From positions 113,817,793-113,881,792 of the forward strand of contig OZ024929.1 in NCBI GenBank assembly GCA_964017235.1: 64,000 bases of DNA, in the 5' to 3' direction. Of this stretch, positions 46,344 through 58,300 are shown in pieces. Source of the stretch: Sabellastarte sp. h YS-2021. Lineage: Eukaryota; Annelida; Polychaeta; Sabellida; Sabellidae. Within the stretch, counting starts at the first letter, position 1. Every line of letters starts with the position of its first letter. A model generated the notes under the pieces. It searched no databases. It was not told the origin of the DNA and was given only the letters and a program-made list of their open reading frames with translations. The translations under genes were made by a program, and so were the position numbers.

Positions 46344-48583
46344 AGGATGACTTCAGCGTTTTTGACATACATATTTTTTAAGTGTAAATTCAAGCTTTAT
46401 ATATTATCAATATACTGACACAGTTTTATGTGTCAAAGTTGCCTATATCTGCTGTAATTTGCATTTAAAAGTACAGAAGCACTGCCTTATTTGGGTAGTC
46501 ACATGTTCCCTCCCGAAAATTGCCGAGTGCACATGAAGTAAATAAACATGTGTGGGTGACGTCATTTGTGTTCACTTGCCTTGGTTTTAGCTTAGAACTG
46601 TTCTGATATATACTGCTTTTTACGTTATATTATCTCTTATAAAATGGAGCATTTCAAGGACATAGTAAAAGTAACAATGTTCTAACTGTAGTTTGAGCCA
46701 ATAAAACTTACAAAATGTGTGAGTTTATAGAACAAAAGATAAATATAACATGATCCACTGTGGGGGTGAACTGCTGCGGACACTAATACTGAGAACAAGC
46801 ACTGTTTATATTCTTTGCTGTGAACAGTGTATATTTATAACACTCTCTTCTTTTATCAACTATAAGATGTGAAATGAGATGAGTTTCTGGTAAATGTTTC
46901 ATGGTCAAAGAAAATACTGCAGTATCAAGTATTATCTGGGCCATCTAGCCTTTTTCTGTGTAGAAAGGTACATCAATTCAGAAAAGCTTCAGTTAACATT
47001 TGTTTCACTCTATAAAGTGCACACTTATTAACTTTGGAAATCTAAAATTTAGTTCATTTACGTGAATATTTAATTTTAGCATATTATTTAACTATTGAAA
47101 TAACATATAAAGAAATAGTCCAGAAGGCAAATAAATATATTAGTTCCTGGTATTTACAAATATATAATCTCAAGCCTTCAACAGGGGTGTATTTTGTAAC
47201 TGCTGAATTATACACTACTTCTTCTGTTTTAATGTTGCTTTGAACACTGTATAATAGGTCATATCACGACAGGTAGTTTACAGGCAGAGGAAACCAGTAC
47301 ATACATGGTGCTGTCCTTTAAACTGCCATCCATCAGTAAGAAACTACCATCTTTCCCATATAGGGTTCTGGGTTTGAACCGCCTACATCAGAGATGTAAC
47401 TATATTATAATTAAGGTAATTCAACTCCAGACTATTACTATGTTCTGTTCCCCCCACCCTTTCAATTTTCCATCTATCAGATCAGAGAAATATTAATTCA
47501 CAGTATTAGATTATTTTTGTGCATTTTAATGAGGTTTTTTGCAACACAAGTGCTGTCCACCAGTTCTGTCCAAAACAAGTGTGTCTAGAGGTTTCAATAA
47601 ATGATCCAACATATAAACTATGTGACGAGAACAAAGAAAATCAGTCACAATAGTATGTAAATAGATGGTTATAATTTAGTTTTTACTTAAAGTGTAGAAG
47701 TTTTTACTTGAGGATTCAAAAGCACTTCTAAAATCACATGAAAATATTAACTTAACTCTTATTGGATATATTAACTTTTTTTAAAAAAAAATTGCTTAAC
47801 TCTGGTTTCATTATTTTCTATAAACCTCCAGGCTTTCATCTCTGTGGTGGTGGATTTAAATATATGATATAATGGAATAAATGATGATCCCGTGTTGTAA
47901 TGTGACCTTATAATTATGATAAAAGTGATACAAACACTCAGCTTGGAGCCAACTTTTAAATTTACATCTCTCTCCTTTTAGCAATTTTGCCTTGACCAAG
48001 GTTGTAAAATTGAATAACTGACTATTTTTGAACAGCCACATTATCTACATTTACTGGCCTCAGTATCTAGATATCAAAATTCAGTTGAGATCATGCACAG
48101 ATGACCTCTATGTCTGAGATAAATGTGGATACATTGAAGAGAAGAGAATAGTAAGAGAGAAAAATATAGGTTATGTTTTGATCATTTTGAAAAATCAGAA
48201 AAAAAATCTTTTCTAGTTTCCTTTTACTAATTATATAATTCTTAATTTTATCCTTCAATAACTATGTACAATTTACCATTTTAAACTGACAATTGCAAAA
48301 ATAAATTGAGGAGACAAAAACAGATATACTGTATATATAGCACTGTTTTTATCCCTGCATACACAGCCCATGAACACATATGATGCAAACACACCACGTG
48401 ACTGGTGAAAAGAGCCGAAGCAGGCAGTTGTAAATTTGAAATTTATCTCCTGTTATAAAAGCTTGTTTATGAAGTAAACAGACTACTTTGGGTACTAATA
48501 GTACCAGATACATGTTTTAAATAGGCAAGAGTATCATATCCTGCATTTAACTCAGAAGTGAAAAAAAACACTGAAGTCATCCT
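46344..48583. mobile_element. 2.24-kb non-autonomous element with TTAA target site, nested
   Basis: AGGATGACTTCAGCGTTTTT at 46344 and its inverted partner AACACTGAAGTCATCCT ending at 48583 are each bordered by TTAA (46340-46343 and 48584-48587). TTAA duplication is typical of piggyBac and Kolobok transposons; which one cannot be told. No ORF longer than about 60 codons. It contains a further SINE at 47214-47405. Confidence 0.83.
47214..47405 (-). mobile_element. SINE family A copy, innermost of a nested set
   Basis: TTTGAACACTGTATAATAGG, GGTCATATCACGACAGGTAG, GGCAGAGGAAACCAGTACAT and GGGTTTGAACCGCC follow the order of the SINE at 17933-18172. The A-box end is decayed. Confidence 0.72.
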
Positions 48584-49733
48584 TTAAGTCATTTTTAAAA
48601 TATTCCCTTGCATGTATTTAAATTTTACCCTTTGTTATGAAAACAACATATATACTATTGGGATCTATACTTCCTATAGAAGTAATATCTGTGGATTGTA
48701 ATAGAAATTTACATCATTTAATTACCTATAAATTTCCACATTTTACCTTCTTGTGGTAAAAATATTGTCATAAAAATGGCTGACTCACAATAAAACACAA
48801 AGACTACTATTTTTACATAATTTTACAAAAAAAGTAACAAATCTGTTTAACAATTTTGAAGAGCATGTTTGGTGTATTTATTGGTGAAAAATATTTTTGT
48901 TTTACTAAAATTTGTAATTTGAATTCAAAATAGTTAAGACTTTTTGCACAAATTTTGTCTCGGCTAAGATTTTGCTAAGCACTTTTTGTGAATCCCAATT
49001 TCAGACAAATCTTAGCTAAGACAAAAGTCATAACTTTTAAGACTGGTCTAAGCAAAAAAATTGCCTAAGACTTAAGACCTTTTGTGAATCCCGGCCCTGT
49101 TGTTCAAGATTCTGTAAACTGCCGGGCATTGCTAACCAACTACCAACTTTCCCACAGGGTCTGCTCCGGGGTTCAAGCCTCCACCTCGGAGGTGTGAGAC
49201 AAGTATGTTACCCACTACACCACAGAGCCCCCTCATATATTAACATAAAGACTTCTGTATATATTCCCAAGCATTGTGATATAATTTAATCAATGTGTGC
49301 TTACTCTTATATTAACATTTTTATAGCAAAGGCATTTCAGTTATGCATCAAACATTATTGATGCTAATATCCTGTGTAAAAGGCATGTCAAATATTTTCC
49401 AATTTGAGTAAACTTTCACTTCATGATGTGTGGTGAGAACAAGTGAAGTTGTTTGATACTCCAAATAATATTTTGCACACTGATGAGATAGAAGTAATGC
49501 AGGTTTATTACTTAACATTTAGTATGTTAGGGCATTAGATGAAAAAAAAATTAATATTGTTAAAGGAACAGTCTTACACTTATATGAATATTTATGGTTA
49601 TGATGAACTTATATGAAATTGCGACAGTTAAAATGCTGTAACTAATTCACTGTCTAAAAATCATTAGAAACAAATATTAAAAACAAATACAAATGTATGA
49701 TACAACTAATATTCAATTCAATATAATATCAAT

Positions 49734-50150
49734 CTAATCTAATCTAATGTGGACTTTTAAAGCACTTAATCTCCATCGCTGATGGATTCTAAGGCGTAAC
49801 TGAACATAAAGCAAGGCAGTTAACATTAATCCGAGGACATAGCCAGGTCATACAAAGGAGAGACAGGGTGACAGGAGAGGCTATGGGGGATATGCTTTTG
49901 TAAACAGGTAAGTTTTAAGCTTCTTTCTGAAGAAGGCAACTGATGTTGCACTGCACACATCATGAGGGAGTTCATTCCAGATCTTGGGAGCATCAAAGGC
50001 AAAGCTGTGATCAAAATGTTTGACTTGAAGACTGATGAGCGGAAAGGAGGAACAGTAAGGTATTGATGATCTGGGTGACTACGCCTGGTGCTATAGGAAC
50101 AACTGCTGAGTGACAAGAATGGTTGAACATAGGAAGGAGAACCACTATGT
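49734..50150 (-). mobile_element. L2/CR1-like LINE 3' fragment in the PPxY gene intron
   Basis: Read on the minus strand: HSFAFDAPKIWNELPHDV, ATSVAFFRKKLKTYLFTKAY and a tail ending in ATTAGATTAGATTAGATT. Same family as the fragments at 3719-4465 and 53610-54195; only the last ~130 codons and 3' UTR remain. Confidence 0.75.
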
Positions 50151-50348
50151 AAAAATCAATATCATAATTTTTATGTCAGTACTATTCGCATATGTATAGT
50201 TGTAATGGCCAGAGTATAGAGGGTTTTGCAAACTGGAACTTGGTTTCTGTTCACTTTTCATTGTTCATATACCTCACAAATTTTGGTTTTAAATATAAAT
50301 ATAAAATTGTTTACAGTATAAAATGTTGTTTTATTGGTTAAACTTTAC

Positions 50349-50529
50349 CTGCATGTGTGAGGTGTTTGTGACAACCATGGCTCCCCCAGTGTGTATTGCA
50401 CCTGGTTGTTGGCCAACCTTGCTCGAACCAAAACAGCCTGTACATATGAGTACCACCATAACAATACCTCCGATAATAAACAACACGGAGAGAATGATCA
50501 TAGCCAGCCCTGCATCCCATAGTGATGTA
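50349..50529 (-). CDS. PPxY membrane protein, second hydrophobic segment exon
   Basis: Acceptor GTGTATTGCAG| at 50530 and donor ATGCAG|GTAAAG give 181 bases, phases 2 to 0. The split codon GA|T makes Asp. It encodes DTSLWDAGLAMIILSVLFII, GGIVMVVLICTGCF, a clear membrane segment, followed by SSKVGQQPGAIHTGGAMVVT, NTSHMQ. The segment begins about seven residues after the previous hydrophobic stretch, so the two could form a hairpin in the membrane. A relative of the family 3 repeat starts only about 50 bp upstream of the acceptor. Confidence 0.8.
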
Positions 50530-50579
50530 CTGCAATACACACAACCAAAAACAATACATTTACAGAAACATCCAAAGAA

Positions 50580-51901
50580 AACTGCCGCAGTGGTTATCTC
50601 CCACCTTAGGATAAGTAGTAATGGAGAACTAAGGGAGATACAAGGCCTTTGTAGTAAGATGACTCCGCTTGACAGTGAAGAAGGGGTCAAAGTCAGCAAT
50701 TGGAAAATAGTCTCGGGCCATGACCTCCTATGAGTTGCTTTCACAAATGGAACTCCATGGAGCAATGTAAAGGGAGATATAAGGTCTTTTTATTAAGATA
50801 ACCTCATGTGATACAAAACGTGACATGATGGCCACGTATCTTTTGTGCAAACGTGATGATGCTAGCTGCAATGTTTCAAGATTAAGAGCATCTTAATGAT
50901 TTTCAAACAATCAGCTGTGCCGGCCATTTTGCACTTCAACATGAAGGCAAAGTTTTCACGGGTAAAACATTTGCAGACCAGGACTTCCTTGGGCTGTTTT
51001 TATATTCGGAAACCGTAGAACCAATAAAAGGGATATATCGGGACATTTTAGTATGTTGACCCCATTTGGCTTTGAAGCAGGGGTCAAAGGTTAAATTCAA
51101 AATTTGGAAAAGATTCCCGGGACATGACTTTCATGGACATGTTTTTTTTCACATTCTGAAACCCCTAGTAGCAATGACAAGGGAGATATAAGGCATTATA
51201 ATAGGATAATCCCATTTGACATTAAACATGTGATAAGGCGGAGATTTTGTTTTCAAAACTAGGCCAAATTACTATCAGGCTAACTTTCCTAGGCATATAT
51301 CTTTTTTTTGCAAATTTGATGAACCTAGCTGCAATATTTCAAGTGTTAGAGCATCTTAATCTTATTTTGAAATAACTGGCTATGGCGGCCATTTTGTTTT
51401 TCAAAATGAAGGCAAAATTGTTCACAGGAAAATTATTTGCAGGTCAGGACTTCCCATGGACTGTTTTTACATTCTGAAGCCCTAGGACCAATAACAAGGA
51501 AGATATCAGACCATTATAGTATGATGACCCAATTTAACCTTGAAGCAGGGGTCAAAGGTCAAACTCAACACCTAGAAAAGATTCCCAGGCCTTTTTAATA
51601 GGATAACTCCATGCTACATTAAACGTGATATGGCAGCCATTTTGTTTTTAAACGTAGGCCAAAATTACTATCAGGCTAGCTTTCCTATCAGAATATCTTT
51701 TGTGCAAATTTTTCTGCAATATTTCAAGATTTAGAGTATCTTTAAGTTTTTCAAACAACCGCTATAGCGGCCATTTTGTTTTTCAAAATGACGTCAAAAT
51801 TTTGCACAGATATTGTTTTTATAGTTACAAAGATTCCCTGCAAATAAGATATTTTATAAATGAATTAATAGGTTTATGTAAACTTGTGATGAATGGACGC
51901 A
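50580..51901 (-). mobile_element. Hairpin/repeat element family 3, 5'-truncated copy
   Basis: On the minus strand this matches 19170-21663 in order: TTGCAGGGAATCTTTG, AAAATGGCCGCTATAG, CTTGAAATATTGCAG, CCTTATATCTCC, CAGTGATTATCTCCC-like end at about 50580-50600. The hairpin end is missing; the SINE at 51916-52152 lies beside it. It shows what family 3 looks like without the LINE. Confidence 0.66.
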
Positions 51902-51915
51902 TGGATGGAGATAAA

Positions 51916-52152
51916 TTGTTTTTAAATTGGTTTATTTGGGGTTTTACGTCACTTTCAACACAGTACAGGTCATATCACGACGGGTAGTTGGGAGGGTAGA
52001 GGTTACCAGTACAGTTGGTCAAGGTTCTGTACTGTAAACTGCCCACCAATGGCAACCAACTAAAAGCTTTCCCACTTGAGGTCGAGTCGGGAACCGAACC
52101 CCGATCTCAGAGGTGGGAGGCGAGGGTGTTACCACTCTCCCACCGTGGCCCC
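51916..52152 (-). mobile_element. SINE family A, complete, 14-bp target-site duplication
   Basis: TGGATGGAGATAAA precedes (51902-51915) and follows (52153-52166) the element. On the minus strand: GGCCACGGTGGGAGAGTGGT (A-box region), GGGGTTCGGTTCCC (B box), the conserved body GTCGTGATATGACCTGTACT, and tail AAACCCCAAATAAACC. Confidence 0.9.
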
Positions 52153-52953
52153 TGGATGGAGATAAAACAGTAACAATTAGTTGAATTGCTGAACTAAAGA
52201 ATACGCAAATTTTTCTTTTCTTTTTACCAATGTATATACACATGTGTCAAACTGTTTTAAAATGTGTGACAGATCTACGTGTTCAATTGGCCAATGATAC
52301 CATTTTAAAATTATGATCAGACACTGGGTTTATTTCAGTGAGTGTACGTACAACCCAACAAACACACAAAAAACGTGTCTTTCCTTGTATTGGCCCTTTA
52401 CCTATAAACTAATATTACAGCGCAATAATGTCAAATAAGTTAAATTCTGACATCCAGAATTCTAGAAATATACCAAACACAGTTTACTACTTACTGATGT
52501 ATATAAATATATCTAATAACCTTTCAAAGGGTTTTGATAAACATAACAATTATCCCTTGGATTACGAAATCTCTCGACCTTTCTTTCAGATCTCATAGAG
52601 TGGCTTCCCTCAATTGAGTTGGTGTTAAAAATGCCTTTTTACCATTTGAAAGACCACATTGTCTATGCAAAGAAAACCACTCTGAGACATGACATTTTGA
52701 TTCGAATGTGAACTGGATTGGCAGTGAATATCTTCAAGTGGGGTTTCTCATGTTTCAGGTACAGTGCCAGAACTATGTAGCTTTTTGTGAGACACAAGTC
52801 AATGCTTGTGTCACTTTTTATGATGAGAAATATACTCTTTACTTTCACGTTTTATACTATAGCATCTACAACCTTTAACCATTGACTACTCACACTGACA
52901 CACGTTATAATGAATAAGTGTGACTGGCCGCTTAAATAATTGACCTGACTTAC

Positions 52954-53112
52954 TCGGGGAAGATCACAATGAAAGCTGCTCCCACAAAGATGACTGGTAT
53001 TCCCACACAGAAGAAGCAGATGGTCAGTGCCACAGCTACTCCACTACCTGCTGCCACATTGGTGGCCGTGTCCTCTCCTTTTCCTGCTCCGGTGCCTTCA
53101 CCATGACCCATC
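52954..53112 (-). CDS. PPxY membrane protein, juxtamembrane and first hydrophobic segment exon
   Basis: Acceptor TTTCTCTGTAG| and donor CCCCGA|GTAAGTC enclose 159 bases, phase 2 at both ends. It encodes MGHGEGTGAGKGEDTATNVA, then AGSGVAVALTICFFCVGIPV, IFVGAAFIVIFP. The hydrophobic run is long enough to cross the membrane. The incoming phase fits the ectodomain exon at 60109-60273 (AG|G gives Arg), so the Met here need not be the start; if the upstream exon is not used, this Met in a good context (G at +4) would start a 176-residue protein. Its acceptor is copied in a tandem array just upstream (53111-53584). Confidence 0.78.
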
Positions 53113-53590
53113 CTACAGAGAAATGGAACATAGGTCACAACTATTTACCTGACAAAGAACCTGTATGGTTGATCACCAGTCCAGATATACATGCTCCAGA
53201 GTAAGGGTGGTCTGTGTAGTGAACACCTGTCTCAAAATGATACCTTTGTATCAATATAGATACTTCTCCTACAGAGGGAGTTTAGGTACTGGACTTGCTA
53301 GAGATGGAGACCTGTAAAGTTAAATACATCGAATACAGATACATGTCCTACAGAGTTTAGTGAATGACTGTTTCAGGGGGAGATGTGTTGAAATTTAATA
53401 CAGCAATACATGTGCAGATACATGTCTTATAGAGAGGTATGGGTATAGCCAGTGAACACCTGTTTCAGACTGAGATCTGTGAAGATGAATACACCAATAG
53501 AGATACATTTTCTCCAGTGAGAGTGTTCTGATATAATGTACGACCACAAGCTTTTGTCCAATATAATGTACATATTCTACAGAGATAGGT
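53100..53590. repeat. ~78-bp tandem repeat spanning a 3' splice site
   Basis: TCCTACAGAG or a variant occurs at 53111 (the real acceptor, reverse strand), about 53192, 53268, 53346, 53425, about 53506 and 53575, i.e. near multiples of 78 bp. Units also share AGATACATGT and GAACACCTGT(C/T)TCA. It is intronic apart from the first unit. Confidence 0.65.
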
Positions 53591-53609
53591 TGTATCGGCA
53601 GTAAACCCT

Positions 53610-54195
53610 GTTTTTATTATCCATAGATTACAGTCTATCCAAAATAGTGCTGCTAGAATTGTTACAAATTCGTGTAAATACACTCGGATAACTCCGGTAC
53701 TCAGGAAACTCCATTGGCTCCCTATCCAGTTTCTCTCAGAGTTCAAACTGGCTACCCTGGTGTACAAGTTTATTCATACTGGTTTCCCCAAATATTTTGC
53801 TCTACACCTATCCACATACCACACTACTTACAATACTAGACACAGTCAGAGTGTTGCCAATTTTCTCAATGTACCAAAATTTCAACCTACAATTCACAAG
53901 TCCACTTAGCAGTTTGGCTTCAGTTTTGTCTTTGATGCTCCCACTGTTTGGAATTCACTTCCTGAAGACATCCGTGCATCACTCACTATTGCCTCTTTTA
54001 GAAAGAAGCTCAAAACCTATCTCTATGCAAAGGCATATCCTCCTTAGCTCATTTTCTCTTATGGCTTCTCTGTGGTGCTGACCTGTTTTTGTCCCTGGAC
54101 TTTGAATTTTGCATATTGCTATTGTTTTGTTGCGCCTTAGAGTCCACTACTCATTGAACATTAAGCGCTATAAAAGTCAAATTAGAATTAGAACT
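53610..54195 (+). mobile_element. L2/CR1-like LINE 3' fragment, antisense in the PPxY gene intron
   Basis: Plus strand: LQSIQNSAARIVTNS, TRITPVLRKLHWLPIQF, FVFDAPTVWNSLPEDI, SFRKKLKTYLYAKAYPP and a tail GCGCTATAAAAGTC then AAATTAGAATTAGAACTAG. At least one stop interrupts the frame near 53908. Confidence 0.83.
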
Positions 54196-55029
54196 AGAGG
54201 ATGGGTTCACCTCTCAAATGAAATATCTGTTTCACACTGAAACTTGGGGTTCATATTACGTCTCAATTCAAAACTTTAGGAGTTTTATGTAGTGTAGATG
54301 GTTCAGGCTGGAACTTGGGCTGGAATCACGTGTCACCTCAAACTTCTTTAGTTTTTCCACTTTGACAGTATTTCTATGGAAATATTTCAATCTCAACTTA
54401 TCTTAAACATCAACTTAAAGTAAAGCTATTTCATGAAAAACTCAGCTTTGTTTTGGTGAAACTTTTATACATTTTTTTGTAAGCATAGCCTAAGGACGGA
54501 TGATTACAGCATCTATGGATGCAGAAGCCATGATGACCATACCAATAATGTTACTGCACATATATGTTTAATCAGGAAAAAGTTTTAAAAATTAGATACA
54601 AAACTTTTCAGACAGCTATATCCATACTATTTGGATATCTGGATAACTAGCTTGTTTGTTTTTTTCACATATTTCCATGTATAAATTCACACACTTTATA
54701 ATTGGATCAAGGCATATGAATTATAGATATCTATATAATAAGTTTTGCAGCCTATAACTAGATAGCTTTATATCAATAAAATTAACTCAGGTAAGTAGTT
54801 GCACCAGAATATCATGACAATGGGCAGTAATGTCAATATAGATTATTATATTAATGCACAGTAGCACAACTTTAGTTCTGTATAATGAGACCAGGGGCCT
54901 TATGGCACCGTGATTACCCACTTGTTGTCACCAATTTAGATTAGTGTTAAGTTAGAACACTGAAGGTGGTACCAGATAATTGTGGTCATTCCCACTACAT
55001 GATCTTGTCCCTGATCTGGTAAAGTCCTA

Positions 55030-55120
55030 GGTGACCAAGTGGTTATCAGGAGTTTAGCAAGTGACCACTAGAGTCTAACATCTGTGGTTTCGGGTTCAAT
55101 TCCAGCTCTTGGCAACAGTT
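55030..55120 (+). repeat. tRNA-like sequence (SINE head or tRNA relic)
   Basis: GGTGACCAAGTGGTTATCAG resembles an A-box region and GGTTTCGGGTTCAATTCC a B box, 50 bp apart, as in class II tRNA-derived SINEs. I could not fold a convincing cloverleaf, so a working tRNA gene is unlikely. Confidence 0.4.
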
Positions 55121-55282
55121 TTAACATTATAAATGATATACCAATACACAAGCTGTTACAAGAGATGTAGAAACTAACTTGATCAAAACAAATTTCCTCC
55201 ATCTTAGACAGAGGCTTAGTGCTTCTAGAGATCATTCTTTGTTTCTTTTTTCTGTCTCTGGACTTTCATGAATTGTGATGTG

Positions 55283-55372
55283 GCGTGATGAGTACCTGTC
55301 TCATCACTGAAGTTAAGCACCAATGAGCTACATTAGTACTTGGATAGGTGATTGCCTAGGTGCACTACTCCT
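55283..55372 (+). pseudogene. 5S rRNA-like sequence (pseudogene or 5S-derived SINE head)
   Basis: ATCACTGAAGTTAAGCA followed by TTAGTACTTGGATAGGTGAT and TGCCTAGG matches the internal control region (A box, C box) and 3' half of animal 5S rRNA. The 5' part (GTGATGAGTACCTGTCTC) is far diverged and the 3' end lacks the matching stem, so it is not an intact gene. It could be a lone retrocopy or the head of a 5S-derived SINE3-type element. Confidence 0.6.
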
Positions 55373-55379
55373 GTCCAAT

Positions 55380-58300
55380 GGCTTTGCGGCTCGCACTAGT
55401 AGACTGAAACCCCTTTTTGGCCTTGTATTTTTCTGGAGGCTTCAATCCAATTAGATTTAAAGTTATTAGAATTTTTCTATTATCTCTGTACCATTGAATT
55501 CTGTGAGAACTGACAATGGCCATTCTGTTCTTTAATAACTTTAATAACTTATTCAAAGTGTCAAGGAAGTGCCAAAACATGTTTAAACCTTTAGTTATGA
55601 CTGCAGTTAGTGAAAGCTACCGGTTATTGTAATCAAGTAATATAAATGGTACAACTATGGGTCCTATTTGTAGTTCAAGATATTTAACGTGACGTAAATC
55701 ACTATTTTTTGGAAAATTTTCTCGGTTTACTTTTGTCTGGAGTTTGAATAAAGTTCTAAGACCATTCGTAAGTATCTGGGTTATCTACCACAGTAACTAG
55801 GAGACGAGAGACACTTCAATACAGACAAGATATGATATCTCAAACTTGATATCTTGGAACGAAAACTTTCACCATTAGGGATAAGCCTCAAAACAATATG
55901 GGACGAAACCTCCAGACCTTGTACATATTTTAATACTTTGTAAATAACATTGCTTGTGGTTTTAGAACAATATTTACATCAGTATATGCATGATTATGAT
56001 CCCCATAACGTGTCAGAAATGGCATTAACTCCCCCATGGAAGACATAGGGGTAGTAAAAATACTGGAAAGTCACTATCCATTGGAAAGACCTGTGTATGT
56101 TGCACATCAGATACATTGTTCGACTTGTATTACATAATTATATCAAAACAATGTTGAGTTTTATTGTGCAGTACAAACCACATGTAAAACATCTTGCACC
56201 ACTAAACAATAATGTCTTCGTGGAATTTCAATATCATTTAAAAAAAAAAAACTACTTTTGCTTAAAATTTGCATATCCTGTACTGGATTGTGTTTCGAGC
56301 AGATTAGCCTACAGACACGAATATTAGAATTCACAAATTACTCAGTAAGGTGTGAGAGGCTCTAATTTTTTCAGAGATGCAAATTTTTATAATATACAGA
56401 CAAATAGCTAAAATCACGTCACGCCATACTTTCATTGTTAAGTACAAATTAATCAATACCAATTACAACTTTAACAAATAGTGCCTGAAGAAGCACAAAA
56501 CTTCGCCTAGGGATCGTAAACCAGATACTAATGACAATCCGGAAAAAAAATTTACACCCACAAAGTCCCAATAATGATCCAGATCCAGATTGAACCTGAT
56601 ATAGAAACACCCTGTCAAAATGAGACCCAAATGAACTTGAGGTTTTGATTAATGGAAAAGATATTGTCCTGAAAAATCCTTAAAAATTCTGACGTCATGA
56701 TCCAAGCCATCTTTGAGGATTAAGCCATGTGAAGCTTCCACCATGAGCAAAACTAAGACCCTGTTTTGATGTATAGCTTTAGGGGTTACTTGTGCAGACA
56801 AACAGACATATATACGTAATTACAATACTCTTTTCCCCTCCCCACCTTTGGGGCCTGAGGGTAAAGCAATTGGAAAGGTAAAACAATTTCTTTAAAAATG
56901 TGGCTCATAATGTTAATTAAAATAATTATTCATGAAGATTACTTGTCTGTGGTGGTTAACAAGGCCAGAAGTTATAAGTCCTATTAATATTGCTACATAA
57001 AGCTAAAATGGAAAGTAACATTGATAGTGTGTTAAAACATAAATGTTAAGCCCCTTTTTAAATCCCATTATTATAATAACTGAATTTTTTAAATTAAACA
57101 TTTCATAATGTACTGAAACCATGTTCTGTGTCTGTCAACGTACTCTATCTTCTTGTATTTCTTTTCATTAAACTTACAAATTGTGCACCATTGCTGAAAG
57201 AAAGATCAAATACAGAGCAATATTTTATCAAACTGTCAAGTTATTTACATAAGGTATGAATAACATACCAGACATGTTGTTTTTGAATTTCTTCTACAGC
57301 GTCGCTTGGTGACTAGTTAAACATTTATTATCTGCTGAAAACATATGAAGAGAAAGGTGTAATATAGTCTGGCTATTCTATGTCACCAGTATCCGTGGTC
57401 ACCCATGTCCAATTAATACATACACCATGTAATGTCCAACAAAATACCATTTGTTTTAATCAAAAAATAAGAAATAATTACCTTTAGTATAAATGACACA
57501 ATATCCTTTACGTAGCTTGTTAGAGTTCCTGCTCTAGCTATTATAATAAATTTTCTGTGGCTTGAAACATTATATCATGTATATGTGTTACACACGAAGT
57601 AGCAGGATCGATTTAGCAGGATCCAGTGTAAATAAAACTATACCTTGTATTGGATTGTGTTTTCCATTCGCCTATTCTGTTTGTATTGATGTCATGTGAA
57701 ATGGTTCGTATGGACAACAAACCCATCTGGCAATAGGAACACTGCCAAATTCACAAGACTGGGAATTTGAATGTGTGCATTAAACTGCTTTAGATAGCAA
57801 GGCATTCAGGATTACTGCTGGGTATACAAAGCCAATGCACACATATGTCGCCCATCAGAAAACATTATAAACAGGAGAACTTGGAGGGTACAGATCTCCG
57901 CCTAGGGCAAACACTTCTAATATTGGTTATGAGTGTCATTATATAAAAAAATCTGTTAAAAAATCAGGGATTCAGACAATGATATGGACCACAACCAAAA
58001 TGTAATCATCTGCCCCTTATGTCATTGAAGGTATGCCACCATAATCCATGGTATCATATATCATTTTGGCAGAAGTAATAAACCATGAAGATGGATTTAT
58101 TTCCTTATCTGAAATTTTAGACTGAAATGTCACCACACATTGTCACAGAGTCCTAACAATGTATTAAAAATTTGCTGACAGATTATCACATTTTTTTATC
58201 TGCTGGGACTTACGCATAAGGTGTACACACACTCCGTAGAGTTTTTTTTCCTTTGCACGGTTTACTTCTGTTATATAAGAGTCTCAAGCGAGCTAGTCTA

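Larger units (their letters stand above)
46229..49098. mobile_element. DNA transposon relic with long terminal inverted repeats, inside the SINE
   Basis: Left end AGGCCCGGGATTCACAAAAG (46229), right end the complement, CTTTTGTGAATCCCGGCCCT (to 49098). Subterminal parts also invert: GTCTTAAGCAAAAAATTG versus GCAAAAAAATTGCCTAAGAC, and TAAGATTTTGCTAAGCAC. It has no transposase ORF. I could not fix a target-site duplication, so no superfamily is assigned. A second element lies inside it. Confidence 0.8.
46141..49235 (-). mobile_element. SINE family A copy split by a 2.87-kb insertion
   Basis: Left part 46141-46228 (CACTTTCATAACATTGTATA, GGCAGAGGAAGCCAGTATAT) and right part 49099-49235 (TCTGTAAACTGCC, CTTTCCCACAGGG, GGGGTTCAAGCC, then the A-box complement) are consecutive pieces of the SINE seen intact at 17933-18172 and 51916-52152. 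Everything from 46229 to 49098 was inserted later. Confidence 0.78.

Noticed and set aside
50331..50765. Whole 144-codon minus-strand frame as a single exon
   Set aside because: The part above 50530 is family 3 repeat sequence and intron; only 50349-50529 has splice sites and phase that fit the neighbours.
55030..55120. Functional tRNA gene
   Set aside because: A and B boxes are present but spacing and flanks do not give a convincing acceptor stem; called tRNA-like only.
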